Origin: Agrostemma githago
Lineage: Eukaryota; Streptophyta; Magnoliopsida; Caryophyllales; Caryophyllaceae
Direction of reading: 5' to 3'
Assembly: GCA_958450325.1 (NCBI GenBank)
Contig: OY288243.1
Location: 22,970,844 to 23,034,843, forward strand
Length of the DNA stretch: 64,000 bases
The notes below the pieces were generated by a model. The model was not told the DNA's origin. It saw nothing but the letters and a program-made list of their open reading frames with translations, and did no database searches. Made by a program: the position numbers and the translations under genes. Positions 34,319 to 46,539 of this stretch are shown here, in pieces (positions within the stretch are counted from its first letter, which is position 1; each line of letters opens with the position of its first letter).

Positions 34319-36233
34319 GAAAATTTGAACTTGATGAAGTCCAAGAGCCACAAACCGAAAATGAAGTGGAGGAAAGCGTTCCCTCCTCCTCGGACACGGT
34401 TGTTGTTCCCTTTGAACCTAGGAAATCCACGAGGATTAGTCATCCTCCTGATCGATACCTTGGTATTGTCGAGGAAGATGCGTTAGACATGTTGCTTTGC
34501 GAAAGTGACGAGCCTAACACCTACAAGGCAGCCATATCTAGTCGTGATTCTATGCAATGGCTTCAAGCCATGCGATCCGAAATGGATTCTATGCACGAAA
34601 ACCAAGTGTGGGATTTGGTTGATTTACCTGAAAAGGTGAGACCTCTTCAGTGTAAATGGATCTTTAAAGTCAAGAATGGCATAGATGGACATAGAGATGT
34701 CTACAAAGCTAGATTGGTGGCAAAGGGTTTTACTCAAGTTCATGGTCTTCACTATGACGAAACCTTTGCTCCAGTCGCAATGCTTCGCTCCATAAGGATT
34801 ATCCTAGCGATTGCCGCATTTCATGATTATGAGATTTGGCAAATGGATGTCAAAACCGCCTTCTTGAATGGGATTCTAGAAGAGGAAGTGTATATGACAC
34901 AACCAGAAGGTTTTGTAGATACATATAATCCTAGGAAGGTATGCAAGCTTAAGAGATCCATTTATGGTCTTAAGCAAGCGTCCAGAAGTTCGAATCATCG
35001 CTTTGATCATGTTATCAAACAATATGGTTTTGCTCGAAGTGTCGAGGAACCTTGTTTGTACATGAAGTTTAGTGGGAGTAAGGTAACCTTTCTTGTCTTG
35101 TATGTGGATGACATACTTCTTATCGGGAATGACGTTCTGATGCTTGCTTCCGTAAAGGAGTGGCTAGGAAAGCACTTCCAAATGAAAGATTTGGGAAATG
35201 CACAATGTATTTTGGGTATTCGGATCCATAGAGATAGATCCAAAAGGACGTTTGAATCGATCAAGAATCTTATCTATATAAGCTTCTTGACTTAATACCA
35301 ACGTCCTTTTGGATCTATCTCTATGGATCCGAATACCCAAAATACATTGTGCATTTCCCAAATCTTTCATTTGGAAGTGCTTTCCTAGCCACTCCTTTAC
35401 GGAAGCAAGCATCAGAACGTCATTCCCGATAAGAAGTATGTCATCCACATACAAGACAAGAAAGGTTACCTTACTCCCACTAAACTTCATGTACAAACAA
35501 GGTTCCTCGACACTTCGAGCAAAACCATATTGTTTGATAACATGATCAAAGCGATGATTCCAACTTCTGGACGCTTGCTTAAGACCATAAATGGATCTCT
35601 TAAGCTTGCATACCTTCCTAGGATTAGATGTATCTACAAAACCTTCTGGTTGTGTCATATACACTTCCTCTTCTAGAATCCCATTCAAGAAGGCGGTTTT
35701 GACATCCATTTGCCAAATCTCATAATCATGAAATGCGGCAATCGCTAGGATAATCCTTATGGAGCGAAGCATTGCGACTGGAGCAAAGGTTTCGTCATAG
35801 TGAAGACCATGAACTTGAGTAAAACCCTTTGCCACCAATCTAGCTTTGTAGACATCTCTATGTCCATCTATGCCATTCTTGACTTTAAAGATCCATTTAC
35901 ACTGAAGAGGTCTCACCTTTTCAGGTAAATCAACCAAATCCCACACTTGGTTTTCGTGCATAGAATCCATTTCGGATCGCATGGCTTGAAGCCATTGCAT
36001 AGAATCACGACTAGATATGGCTGCCTTGTAGGTGTTAGGCTCGTCACTTTCGCAAAGCAACATGTCTAACGCATCTTCCTCGACAATACCAAGGTATCGA
36101 TCAGGAGGATGACTAATCCTCGTGGATTTGCTAGGTTCAAAGGGAACAACAACCGTGTCCGAGGAGGAGGGAACGCTTTCCTCCACTTCATTTTCGGTTT
36201 GTGGCTCTTGGACTTCATCAAGTTCAAATTTTC
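34319..36233. repeat. Inverted duplication of the Copia RT region (934 bp arms, 47 bp loop)
   Basis: Left arm 34319-35252 and right arm 35300-36233 are reverse complements of equal length. Only three differences were seen, each changing an amino acid (R/S in EP-KSTR, Y/S in DT-NPRK, S/W in ASRS-NH). The left arm encodes, on the plus strand, about 300 residues of the same RT with its own YVDD. A 27 bp direct repeat (34292-34318 and 35251-35277) flanks the inverted segment. Confidence 0.95.
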
Positions 36234-38472
36234 TCCCAATCTGTCTTCTAGAAATGAAGTCATTTTCTAGAAAGACAGCATCACGTGCCACAAACACTTT
36301 GTTTTCGTGACGATTGTAGAAGTAATAGCCTTGTGTTTCCTTTGGATACCCTACAAATAGACATTTGTCGGATCTTGGTGCGAGTTTGTTGTCAGACTTG
36401 TTCTGAACATATGCCTCACAACCCCAGATTCTCATGAACGACAAATAAGGAACCCTTCCCTTCCATATCTCATACGGTGTCTTATTGGCCGCTTTAGTCG
36501 GGCTTCGATTTAGTGAAAATATTGCGGACAAAATGGCAAAACCCCAAAATGAATCAGGAAGCTCAGTGAGACTCATCATGGACCGAACCATATCTAATAA
36601 AGTTCGGTTTCTCTTTTCGGCCACACCATTCAACTGTGGTGTGCTAGGAGGAGTCCATTGTGATACTATGCCACAATCTTTTAGGTGTGAATCAAATTCA
36701 TTATTTAGGTATTCACCGCCACGATCGGATCGTAGTACTTTAATCTTTTTATCCAATTGGTTCTCTACTTCACTTTGAAACTCTTTGAACTTTTCAAAAG
36801 CATCGCTCTTATGCCTCATTAAGTAGACATACCCATATCTACTTAAGTCGTCGGTAAAAGTGATGAAGTAGTTGTAACCACCCCTAGCGGTGATAGTCAT
36901 TGGGCCACACACATCGGTATGTATAAGGCCCAATACCTCACTTGCTCGTGTTCCTTTACTTGAGAAAGGAGCACGAGTCATCTTGCCTAATATGCAAGAC
37001 TCGCATACACCATAAGATTCGTAATCAAATGGTTTGAGAAGTTTCGTTGAAACAAGTCTCTTTACGCGTTGTTCGTTTATGTGTCCTAAACGACAATGCC
37101 AAAGGTAGGATTGATTAGGTTCACCCGTTTTGAGCTTCTTGTTTTCTACATGATATACATCATTAACATTATCTAGAACATAAATACCTCCGATAGACGT
37201 AGCTTTACCATAAACCATGTCATTAAATGAAAAAGTACAACAATTGTCCTTAATCATAAAGGAAAAACCTTCCATATCAAGTACGGAAATGGAGATAATG
37301 TTCTTAGTTAAAGTTGGTACGAAATAACAATTATTCAAATACAACTCTAAACCACTAGCTAGAGTGAGTACATAAGTGCCTACGGATATAGCGGCTACTC
37401 TAGCTCCATTTCCCATGCGTAGGTCTACATCACCCTTGGCTAGTGCTCGCACGTCCCTCATGCCCTGTAAATGATTACAAAGATGAGAACCACATCCGGT
37501 ATCTAATACCCAAGTGGAAGTGCAAGTATAGTTAATGTCTATCATATAGAGGGAAGTGAGGACAATACCTGACGGAGTCTCACTCTCGTCTTTCTTGTTC
37601 TTCAATTCCTTCAAATATTTGGGACAATTGCGCTTCCAATGTCCCTTGCCATTACAATGATAGCAATCGGCGTCGGCATGTTTGTTAACCTTAGCCTTAG
37701 GTTTGCTATTCTCAATAGCTTTCCCTTTGTTCTTGTCTTTTCCATGTCTCTTGAATTTGGTCTTACCCTTGTTTTTACCCTTTTGAACCCCAAGGTTGAG
37801 ATTCTTCATTTTCATGGAGAGCATGTCTCTCTTCTCACTCCCACTAGCCTCCATGTCCCTCTCCGCTTGGTTGAGGAGTGCATGAAGCTCTTGGAAACTC
37901 TTGTCCATGCCATGCATATTATAGTTCACCCTAATTTGGGAGAACTTGGAGGGGAGTGAGTGAAGAATGCGACCGATCGCAAGCTTCTTGGGAATGCTAC
38001 ACCCTAGACGCTCTAGTGTGTCAATATGCTCAATCATCTTGAGCACATGAGGACCCACCTTTTGGCCCTTTTCTAGATTACCCTCGAAGAATTTCATCAT
38101 AGCCTCATATTGACGGATATCGGGTGATTGGGAAAAAGCCGTCGTAACCCTTGAGAATATCTCATATGCATTAAGGGTAATGTATTGAAGCTTGAGTTTT
38201 GGAGACATTGACCATATCAAGACATTCTTGATATCGTTGGATATCTTCAAATACTCCTCATAAGCGGTCCTTTGTGCCGGGACGGCTCGAGGACCGGGTT
38301 CGTTGGGTGGTGGTTCGTTCAAGTAACGAAGGACGTTGTCGGACAACGCCGCACCTTTAATGGTAGACTCCCATTCGATGAAATTACTTCCATCGTCTTT
38401 CAAGATACATTTGTCCATAACGGACCTAAGCCAAGAATCCTTTCCGAGTTGAATGGTTGCATTAGTAGCCAT
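35300..38472 (-). CDS. gag-pol: Copia gag-protease-integrase-RT polyprotein (C-terminus lost)
   Basis: Open from ATG at 38472 (MATNATIQLGKDSW) through the arm boundary at 35300. The frame then runs about 45 codons into the loop and inverted arm and stops at 35164. Gag about 38472-37640; zinc knuckle CYHCNGKGHWKRNC at about 37670-37630; protease DTGCGSH about 37510; integrase finger HCRLGH...CESC about 37105-36995; core about 36940-36480 (HTDVCGP, LRSDRGGEY, NGVAEKRNR); RT from about 35980 with QMDVKTAFLNG and LYVDDILL. All catalytic residues looked for are present. Only the structural rearrangement removes RNase H. Confidence 0.9.
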
Positions 38473-40173
38473 AGCGAATTATAAACACTACAACAAAGTT
38501 TAGGAAATATTAACATTCATTGTTATATAATTTACTTGTAAAACAATTTTAACAAGTCACTCATATAATGACCCCTCACGAAATTATATAAGCGATTCCA
38601 AGACCCGTATCTAGATAAGAACTAACATCGCATGCAATCCTTATGTAAAAACGGTAAGTCATTACTTGACTAATTCTACCCTAGAACTCTCGGTCGACGG
38701 ATTTCAACCAAATCCATCTCCTAGCCCCGAAATAACTTTTATTTCGTTGAGTCCAACCCAATCTTGACATGTGATCTTATCACCCTATTTACCCTAGGTA
38801 AAAAGGGTCCACGTTGTGGTTGCCCTAATGAACAAGGGGTTCATAGGTGCTTTAATTGGTAAGGCTAAATCTCAATTCTTTCGATGCATGTGAGAGGTCT
38901 TGTCAATATTAGGTTACTAATCACTTATAAGTGAACTAAGTTGGTGATTACGTAAATAGGTGAATTGACAATCGACGAATAAATGCATGATTGGCGATTT
39001 TGGCATGAGCGAGAATAAAGCAAGCATCAAACAAATAAATCCTAGTATGGCCATCTAGCTAATCTAATTAACTAGACTATTACAAAATCGGAAACCAACT
39101 CCTTGGTCCCTGGCCTCTTCAATGGAACACCACCAAAAGGCACCGTCTTTTGTCCACCGTCTTGTGTAATCTCCGTCTTCATAATAATTAATTACAAATG
39201 ATACATAGCATTTCCTATTATACATTTGTATGAATAAAACTATTAATTATTACAAACGGGCGATACGAGATCGCAATTAATTACAACCAAATCGATATTC
39301 CCTTACATTACGGGTAATACCGATTAAAAGACTAGGCCATACTAGGTACAATCTTGCAAAATAAACAATAAATGACATTCATTCATTCAACAACATTAAA
39401 ATAAATAAAATGCTGTAAAAATCATGCCAAAATCGCCCCATAATTTATCAAGTTCATCCTAGCTCGGTTTTATGGAATTTATTGATTTTTAACCATTAAA
39501 AATCATTAATCAACACTTAATTCTCAATTAAGCTCAAACTAATTTTCCAAACCAATTTGGAATTCCAAGAATTAGTCTCCACCAATTTGAAAAATAAAAA
39601 TTAGTTTGAATCGATTTTATTTGCTAATTTAATCGGTAAATGGTCAATTTTATGAAATAAATTCAAATTAAATCATAAAACGTCCAAAATTAAAAATGAA
39701 TAATTTTGTTAATTCTGGAACATTTCCAGGAACTCCAAAACAAAAATTTGTCCACAAATATTCTCGAATAAAATAGGAACAAATAAATGCATGTTTATCG
39801 ATTCTTATCTCATAAAAAACAATAAACATCCCCAAAAGGACAAAATAAATTTCAAAAATTTACACATATGTCCATCAACATATGAAGATATGTACACTAA
39901 AAAACCATGCCCAAAAACAACATGCAACTATTTTTAGTTAACTTTTAACATCAAATAGGCATAAAAACTCGGTTTTTAAGGCATAAATGATTATAAATTA
40001 GCAAATAAATTCCAAAAATTACCAAACTCGACCACAACCATTTTGAGGTCATTAGGTATGCATGTACCCAAAAATTTCGTGTGAAACCTATTTTACACAC
40101 AATTTTCGGTTTTTCCAAAGTTATCATATAACCCGGAAAAAATGTCAAAAATCGACATGCATGCAACAACAAA
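38473..40173. other. Leader of the Copia element
   Basis: About 1.7 kb between primer site and gag start, AT-rich, without a convincing open frame. It would contain the packaging region; I see no specific structure. Confidence 0.6.
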
Positions 40174-40185
40174 GCTCAGATACCA
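40174..40185 (-). other. Primer binding site of the Copia element
   Basis: TGGTATCTGAGC on the minus strand, two bases after the LTR end. It matches the usual initiator-Met tRNA site TGGTATCAGAGC with one difference. Confidence 0.8.
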
Positions 40186-40187
40186 CT

Positions 40188-41499
40188 TGAAGGGTTCGAA
40201 ACCCACTAATTATACTCCTCTAATTAGTTACTAAATTACTTGTTAATTTAGTATATAAAGATCTAGTTACATGCATGACATCAAATGACAAAAACTAGAT
40301 ATAAGAAGAGATTTCCTTACATAAACAATGAGGAAATATTGGGCACAATAAGAAAACTCCTTTTCTTATTGTTCTTGAGCTATTAATAGTATGGATGATC
40401 CTCCAAAACCTTGAATCTCCAATGTAGAAGATCTCCTTTAAGTTGCACCAAGAATCAACCCAAATAATCACCACTATTATTAACTAGATAATAGTAGTGA
40501 TAAAACAACACTAATATTATGAATCTATTACTACTTTAGTAATGAAGATGAATACTAGTATTAGAGAGAGTTTTGGAGAGATGAGGTAAAAAGCCAAAGC
40601 TCATGCATGCAAAATGAATTGGTGAGTGGAAAAGAGAACAAAAAGCCCCCTTTTTACTACCCCAAAACCGGCCACCCCATATGGGGAAGACTAAAATGCA
40701 TTATTTTATTTGCATGCTTAAAGTCTAGTGTCTAGTGTCATTATTACTATTATTTATGCATGTAGTAAAAATAAGACCAACCACTATTGCCATTATTTTT
40801 ACTAGTGTACCATACACACATGTACATAAAAATGGGTCCTTATTTATTGTCATTTGTCATACAAATGCAATGTGTGACATGATCAATTATCTCCATAATT
40901 GATCACATCAAATAATATACACTTAACTCCTTAAGTAGTATATTACTATTATATCTATATATAATAGGTCCCATATTAATAATAATAATCAATTAGCTAA
41001 ACTTACAACTCCTTGTAAATATATTAACGGCTAATTACCACTATCCATAAAAGCATACAAAACCTCAACTAATTTAGTAATTAACGTTTAAATACCAAAT
41101 TAGGTCTTATTTAATCGTATTAAAATAAGACGTAAAATTTATTCAGTCAATTATCGTATAATAGACTAATAAACTTAATCGGACAGAGTTCCAAACTCCA
41201 TCTCCAATAAATAACTCTCGTTACCATGCATATATCACTATATACGCAAGGAACTAATTAGCTGTATCAGATACAAATAATTAGTCTTCTATTTGGGTCT
41301 CATCCAATAGGTGTGACCGAAAGGGATCAGTTGATCACCGCCGTCATACGACAATAACGTCTAACTCTAGTCAGCTGAGCGTTACCGATTTACGTTAATC
41401 AACTGACGTGGAGTATCAATGTACTAATTATCCCAAGTATATTCCGCTCATGAGATTTAATATATCAATGCACTATTGTGGAGGACACTCGCTCCAACA
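40188..41499 (-). repeat. 5' LTR of the Copia element
   Basis: Partner of 31320-32631, followed by the TSD ATTGG at 41500-41504. Confidence 0.95.
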
Positions 41500-43237
41500 A
41501 TTGGGAGGTATTTCCCTCGGCAAATGACTGTGATGTATAGGGCCAAGTTATGGGCGGCCCCTAACTATGGAAGATCAGACTCGGAGAAGGTGATGAGCAA
41601 GCCTTCTTCTTTGGACTTGCCCTTGAGATAGGGCATGATAGTGGCTACCATTTCAGCGGGGGTAACCTGTGAGTCGACCTTGATTTGATCGAGAGCCTTA
41701 GTCAGTGCTTCTCGATGTTCTTGCGAGCTAACCAGAAGTTGCCATATGGTTAGATCGGCTCGAGCCCTTTTCAGTTGCTTGACTAGAACCGTGTCAGTGC
41801 TCGGCTTTTCAAGAGTAGTTTTCGTCCTAGCGTCCTGGCAGGTTCAGTGACGGTCTTCCGGGTAGGTTGCCCGGCGGTGGTGAGGTGGTTGGTGGCTAAG
41901 GCTTTAGACTTAGCTTTTCGAACCTCTTCAATGGTGATGGGGACAACTACCCCTTTGGCTAGGTAGACATCTTCTTCATCAACGAACCATATCCCGTTAA
42001 TTTGTGGGGTAAACGGGGAAATAAGGTGAGAACAGTCGATTACCTCTCTGGTGAATATAACATGAGCACTGAACGGGTTTCTTTGTTGCTCAGCTTGTCC
42101 CCGGGCAATGGTATTTTCCTGGTCTCGATCAAGTCTTGGATCAGATGCTTTAATTTCCAACACTTTTCAGTATCGTGCCCATTGCCTCAGTGATATTGGC
42201 AATAGGCCTGGACATTGTAGCTCTTGGATCGCTTTTCTACCGGGACCTCTGGAGTTGGGCCTATTGGTTGGATCAGACCCTTTGAAAATAGCCTTTTTTA
42301 AGGCGTATGTATAGGTAGTCCCTATATCAATGAATACCCGAGTTGGAGTATTCTTTTTGGATGAGGTATCTAGTAGATTAACCTCGTCGAAGATGCTGCG
42401 GGTTGCACCTGCAGGTGTGGGCTTGCTGATGGATGAACTAGCCCCTTGATATCCCTTGGTAGAGGCCTTAGTAAGGCTCTCTAACCTTAAGTCATCCTCG
42501 ATCCTTGTCCCCATTTCAGTTAGAGTGGTAAAGTTGGGTATGACGACGTACCGGAGGTGGACCCGGTAGGAAGGAAAGAGGTTCTTGACAAAGGCCTCCA
42601 CTAGCACTTTTTCGTTGGGCTTATCGACCAACTTCACGCTCTCGGCCCTCCACCTTTGAAGGTATTTGGTGAAACCTTCTTTGGGCTCTTGGGCCATAAC
42701 TTCCAGAGTACGCATTGTAGTCTGGATCTCGGTATTATCAGCGTAATTCCGAGCAAACTCTGTCGCCACATCATCCCAAGTCTTGTACTTCTTGGAATCG
42801 AGCCTGTAGTACCAGGCTTTCGGATGCTTCTCAAGGGAGGAAGCAAACAAGTGCTTGAACATGGTGGATTTCACTCCCTTGACAGCCATGAATTCCTTGA
42901 AAGCCCAAATGTGATGAACCGGGTCTTCAGTACCCTGAAACATTGGTATGCCCGTAAGGTTGAGGTTGGCGGGTAGCTCGTAATTCAGAGGTGAATAGGA
43001 GCGAGCATTTTCCGTATGGATTGAGTTGTTGGTCGACAAATGGACCAGTTCTTCAAGCTAGCGAACGGCGCTGACCAGTTCAGCTATGGGCCCAGTGGGT
43101 TCAGATCCAACATCAGGAGTGCCTTTCTCCACGACAGTTAAACGGGTGGCAAGGGTTGTTTGGTCGGTCCTGATAGCCGTCAATTGGGCTTCAAGCTTGG
43201 CTAGCGAGGCTGCCAATTGGTCCAAAGTCTCTTGCAT
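41500..43237 (-). pseudogene. gag: Element B gag and start of protease (broken)
   Basis: The likely start is the ATG at 43237 (MQETLDQLAASLAKLEAQ, a coiled coil), with a TAG at codon 60 (43060-43058). It then runs open through the capsid part (GIPMFQGTEDPVHHIWAFKE, WDDVATEFARNY, FTKYLQRWRAES) to 42167. Near 42260 the meaningful frame shifts: the nucleocapsid knuckle YCQYH-stop-GNGHDTEKC is read in another frame with a stop inside. A further open piece (42163-41783) covers the nucleocapsid-protease linker region, and LYITVICRGKYLP just before 41500 leads into the protease. The copy cannot make Gag. Confidence 0.8.
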
Positions 43238-44261
43238 TTTCTGGCGTCTGGTTAATGGTGACCTGTCTGTAAGAATACTGCGTAATCAGAAACGGGCCCA
43301 AATCTTGGAATAAAAAGTACATCCCGAGCAAAGGAAAGACTGAAAGGGAAATGACTCGGAAAAGACACCTAGACGGGTGACTTGTGAAAGGTGGGCCTCC
43401 CTTAGGATCCGGCTATGTGGGCTGGGTCCTGTTCGAAGGAAGTTTCACGTGAGACATTCCCCAGACTTTGGACTCGATTGTGTAAACGGGCCATCCTTTG
43501 TAGAAGTATGTTTTACGCAGGTGGGCCTTGCCTTAGTCAAATAAGGCGGACTGTGATATGGGGGAAATCCGCGATGTAGGATCGACGGAGTTTTGACGCT
43601 AAAGACCTTCGACGACTCACGACACGACCCGACACTGCTAAATACGGGAAGTCCTAAAAAGAGGAAATTTTTTTGAAAAGGGATTTTTTGAGAAAGTCTG
43701 AAAAAGCTCGGTGGATGGCCGCAACTTGAAGTTTCGAAAATATATTTGAGTTTTGAAATGGGCAGCATTCCGGCTATAAATAGGCTATTTTGAGTAAAAT
43801 CATAAGTCCTAAATTCGGTATGCTTCCCGGTTTTTGAAATTGGATACTTTTGAAAAAGATGCAATTTTTTGAAAATGACGGTTTTTGAAAACGACTTTAG
43901 AAACCAAGTAGCACATAATCACGAAAGCATTATAACGACGCCATGTATGCTTTACACTAAGTCTCGGTCGGTCTAAAAAGGGTCTATACCAGTGCACATA
44001 GCCTATCCGGGAATCGGGACGGACTTCCTAAGTCGAGTTGAGCTTAGAACATGCCGCGAAACCCATACGAATCAACTATGAACATCTTTGACATATCCAT
44101 ATTGGAGTATATCAAGGTATAGTGGGACGTCGGTTACCAGTACCGGCCCTGGAAAAGATAGGATCATGCATGAACCGTAAAACTAAAACGCGTATTGTAC
44201 TAGTCAAACAATTTCTATTCGAGTCTCACCCCGAGGATGCCGATGGTAAGTCACACATCAG
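43238..44261. other. Leader of element B
   Basis: Untranslated sequence between primer site and gag. The part from about 43366 to 44261 aligns with 4616-5508 of element A, including CCCCAGACTTTGGACTCGATT and AAATACGGGAAGTCCTAA. The shared leader suggests a shared packaging signal. Confidence 0.65.
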
Positions 44262-44283
44262 TTAATCCCCAGCGGAGTCGTCA
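44262..44283 (-). other. Primer binding site of element B
   Basis: TGACGACTCCGCTGGGGATT on the minus strand, three bases after the LTR. Same site as in element A except TGACG for TGGCG, a decay mutation. Confidence 0.7.
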
Positions 44284-45061
44284 AATTGTAGACATGACAT
44301 AGGTCCACCCCGAAGCGGCCACGCGCGGGTTTGGGGAGGCGAATGAATCTCATGTGAGATGGTTGAATTGAAATTTAAATCACAGCGGAGTCGCCACCGA
44401 ACTTTGTGGGAGTTCAGGCCCGTTCGAACCCACCGAACCCACTCTAAATACGGCCCATTCGGATGTCAGAGTTTATGGGGTTCGTCCCTTTGCATTGCGA
44501 TACCGATACCGACATTATCAGATATCGTGTATTGAATGACTCTCGTGTGCCAATGGATTCGGCTATCCGGAAACCATGGTTCTGAGTAAGGGGTGAGGGT
44601 ACGTGTTGGGAAGTTAAAAAAGAACACCCAACCCCGCCCGCACTTAGCGGCCTCTACTAAGATATCGTTTGATGTTTTAATACTCGGGTTAGTAATTCGA
44701 TTAGATGATATGCAAACAATGTTTTGACTAAACATGCGAAAATAGGTTGTTAAGTCGGTTTAATGCATCTAAAGTTAACGTCGAAGTTGTATTTAGCATG
44801 CGAGATTCATTTTAGTACAATAAAACGAATAACGGAAATAAAATATCAAAATAGGAACAAACGTGTTAGTAACGATGATAATGATATTAACGGTTTGCAA
44901 ATAATATATAAATGCTATAGAATGATGTAAACGACACGATGCATGATTTTGGAAAGTAATATTACACGTGATTGACTTGACATGTGTTGACCGAAGTCAC
45001 GAAAATAGTTTACGAGGCTTGAAATATGTTTAGGGCTCACGTTCTGACGTGATGAAAGGAC

Positions 45062-45317
45062 ACTCGATCGAGTCATTGAAGGACTCGACCGAGTGTGCCT
45101 CGGAAAATGTTTTCTTCCCAGAATTTGAGGTATTACTCGACCGAGTAATTAAGAGACTCGACCGAGTAATTACTCGACCGAGTAATTAAGAGACTCGACC
45201 GAGTGAGTTGCTACTCGATCGAGTCATTGAGAGACTCGACCGAGTGGTCCTTAAAAAGTCATTCTGCCTCGGTTTTGGGGTGCCACTCGATCGAGTGGGT
45301 TAGGCACTCGATCGAGT
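45062..45317. repeat. Downstream cluster of ten ACTCGAYCGAGT palindromes
   Basis: 12 bp palindromes start at 45062, 45083, 45135, 45156, 45172, 45193, 45213, 45234, 45285 and 45306. About half are the perfect ACTCGATCGAGT and half ACTCGACCGAGT. Spacing is mostly 16-21 bp. They lie 1.1-1.3 kb downstream of the LTR TATA box. Confidence 0.9.
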
Positions 45318-46400
45318 GTCCCCTGTACGAACTAGGGTTCGTTTCGCGATTTGTTATAGATTTCGAAATTGCTTTTTGATTTTGGTAAATCGCTATTTTT
45401 GTCAAACCGGGCAGAAATATTGTATGATTTGTGCTCGATTCGGATTTTGATACTCGTCGTATCCGAGATTTGATTATGAAATCAATATCGAATACTTAGA
45501 GTAAAATCTAGAAAAGATGTTGTAAGTCGTTTAAATTAAACTAAAACGAAATAAGCTATCTCCGCGTTATAGTGTCGTAATTAATTCTTTCGAGCTATGT
45601 GACAACTATTTTAGCATCAACGAATTCGTGTTAGTTAAATTTATTGACTAATTCGTTTAGATACGACATCCGACTATTGAGTTGGTATCGAATCTAAAGA
45701 ATGATGCTCTATATTTGCTTGAATTAAGAAAGACTTGATTCCCTCCGCATCTCGACATCGTAACGAATCCTTGCGGATTGTGTGATGTCGGATCCGCATC
45801 AACGGGTTTCGACTTAACTTAAATAAAAGTGTTTGATTTAAAGTATTTTTAGAAATCGATGTATGCGATATTAATGATGATGACGATGATGCAAATTGAA
45901 AAAAACGTGACTAACGACGCGACAAAATAAAAACGCTATTGTTGATGTTGACTCGCTTCAACAATCAAATACTCGGGGTGTCGGGATAAGCGACCGGCCA
46001 CATTGGGTGAAACACCCTTGTATTCGGATTTCCTTATTCCGTCATCCTTTGTATTCGACACGAATTAGTGAATATTTTAATGTCTTAATACTAATAGTAT
46101 TAACGATATTAGATACGAGAAGAAAAATAAAAAAAATAAAAAAACAAGATGAAGAGAGGAAGGCGACGTGAGAAAGAGGAGAAGAGAAAAGAAATCAGGA
46201 TTTTTGCACCCTCAACCTACATGTTTCGTATTCTCGGAAGGGACTCGTTTAATTGTGGCTTGAGCACTGGAGTATCGAGGTGTATGAAGATGGAGTTATG
46301 GTGGATTAAGGTTTAAGGTTTCCTAGATGCTAGGGTTTAGGTTGAAAGAAGTAGTAATTTGGGTTGTCAAGGTTGTGTCAAAGTTGCATGCAAAGGGGTG

Positions 46401-46539
46401 TTTATATAAGAATTCTCCATCATCCGACCTAGGGCTACTCGACCGAGTGCCCTGCTGACTCGATCGAGTGGCCCAAAGAAGACGTAAAACGGGCCTGTTG
46501 AAGGCCGACTCGATCGAGTGGGCTGACACTCGATCGAGT
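46401..46539 (-). promoter_or_regulatory. Element B LTR promoter: TATA plus four upstream palindromes
   Basis: TATATAAA on the minus strand at 46401-46408. Immediately upstream lie ACTCGAYCGAGT palindromes at 46437, 46458, 46508 and 46528, that is 29-131 bp from the TATA box, a usual place for activator sites. Confidence 0.6.

Larger units (their letters stand above)
31320..41499 (-). mobile_element. Young Copia element inserted in element B (10,180 bp)
   Basis: LTRs of 1312 bp each at 31320-32631 and 40188-41499 with a constant offset of 8868; I found no difference in the stretches compared by eye. Perfect TSD ATTGG at 31315-31319 and 41500-41504. On the minus strand: LTR, primer site, 1.7 kb leader, gag-pol, RNase H, 0.9 kb 3' region, LTR. 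The single polyprotein is interrupted by a 934 bp inverted copy of its own RT region. It is probably of the Tork/Angela group by gag and RT look, but this was not tested. Confidence 0.95.

Noticed and set aside
34366..35295. A separate plus-strand RT gene inside the Copia element
   Set aside because: It is the inverted copy of the element's own RT region (arms of equal length, three differences), not an independent gene.
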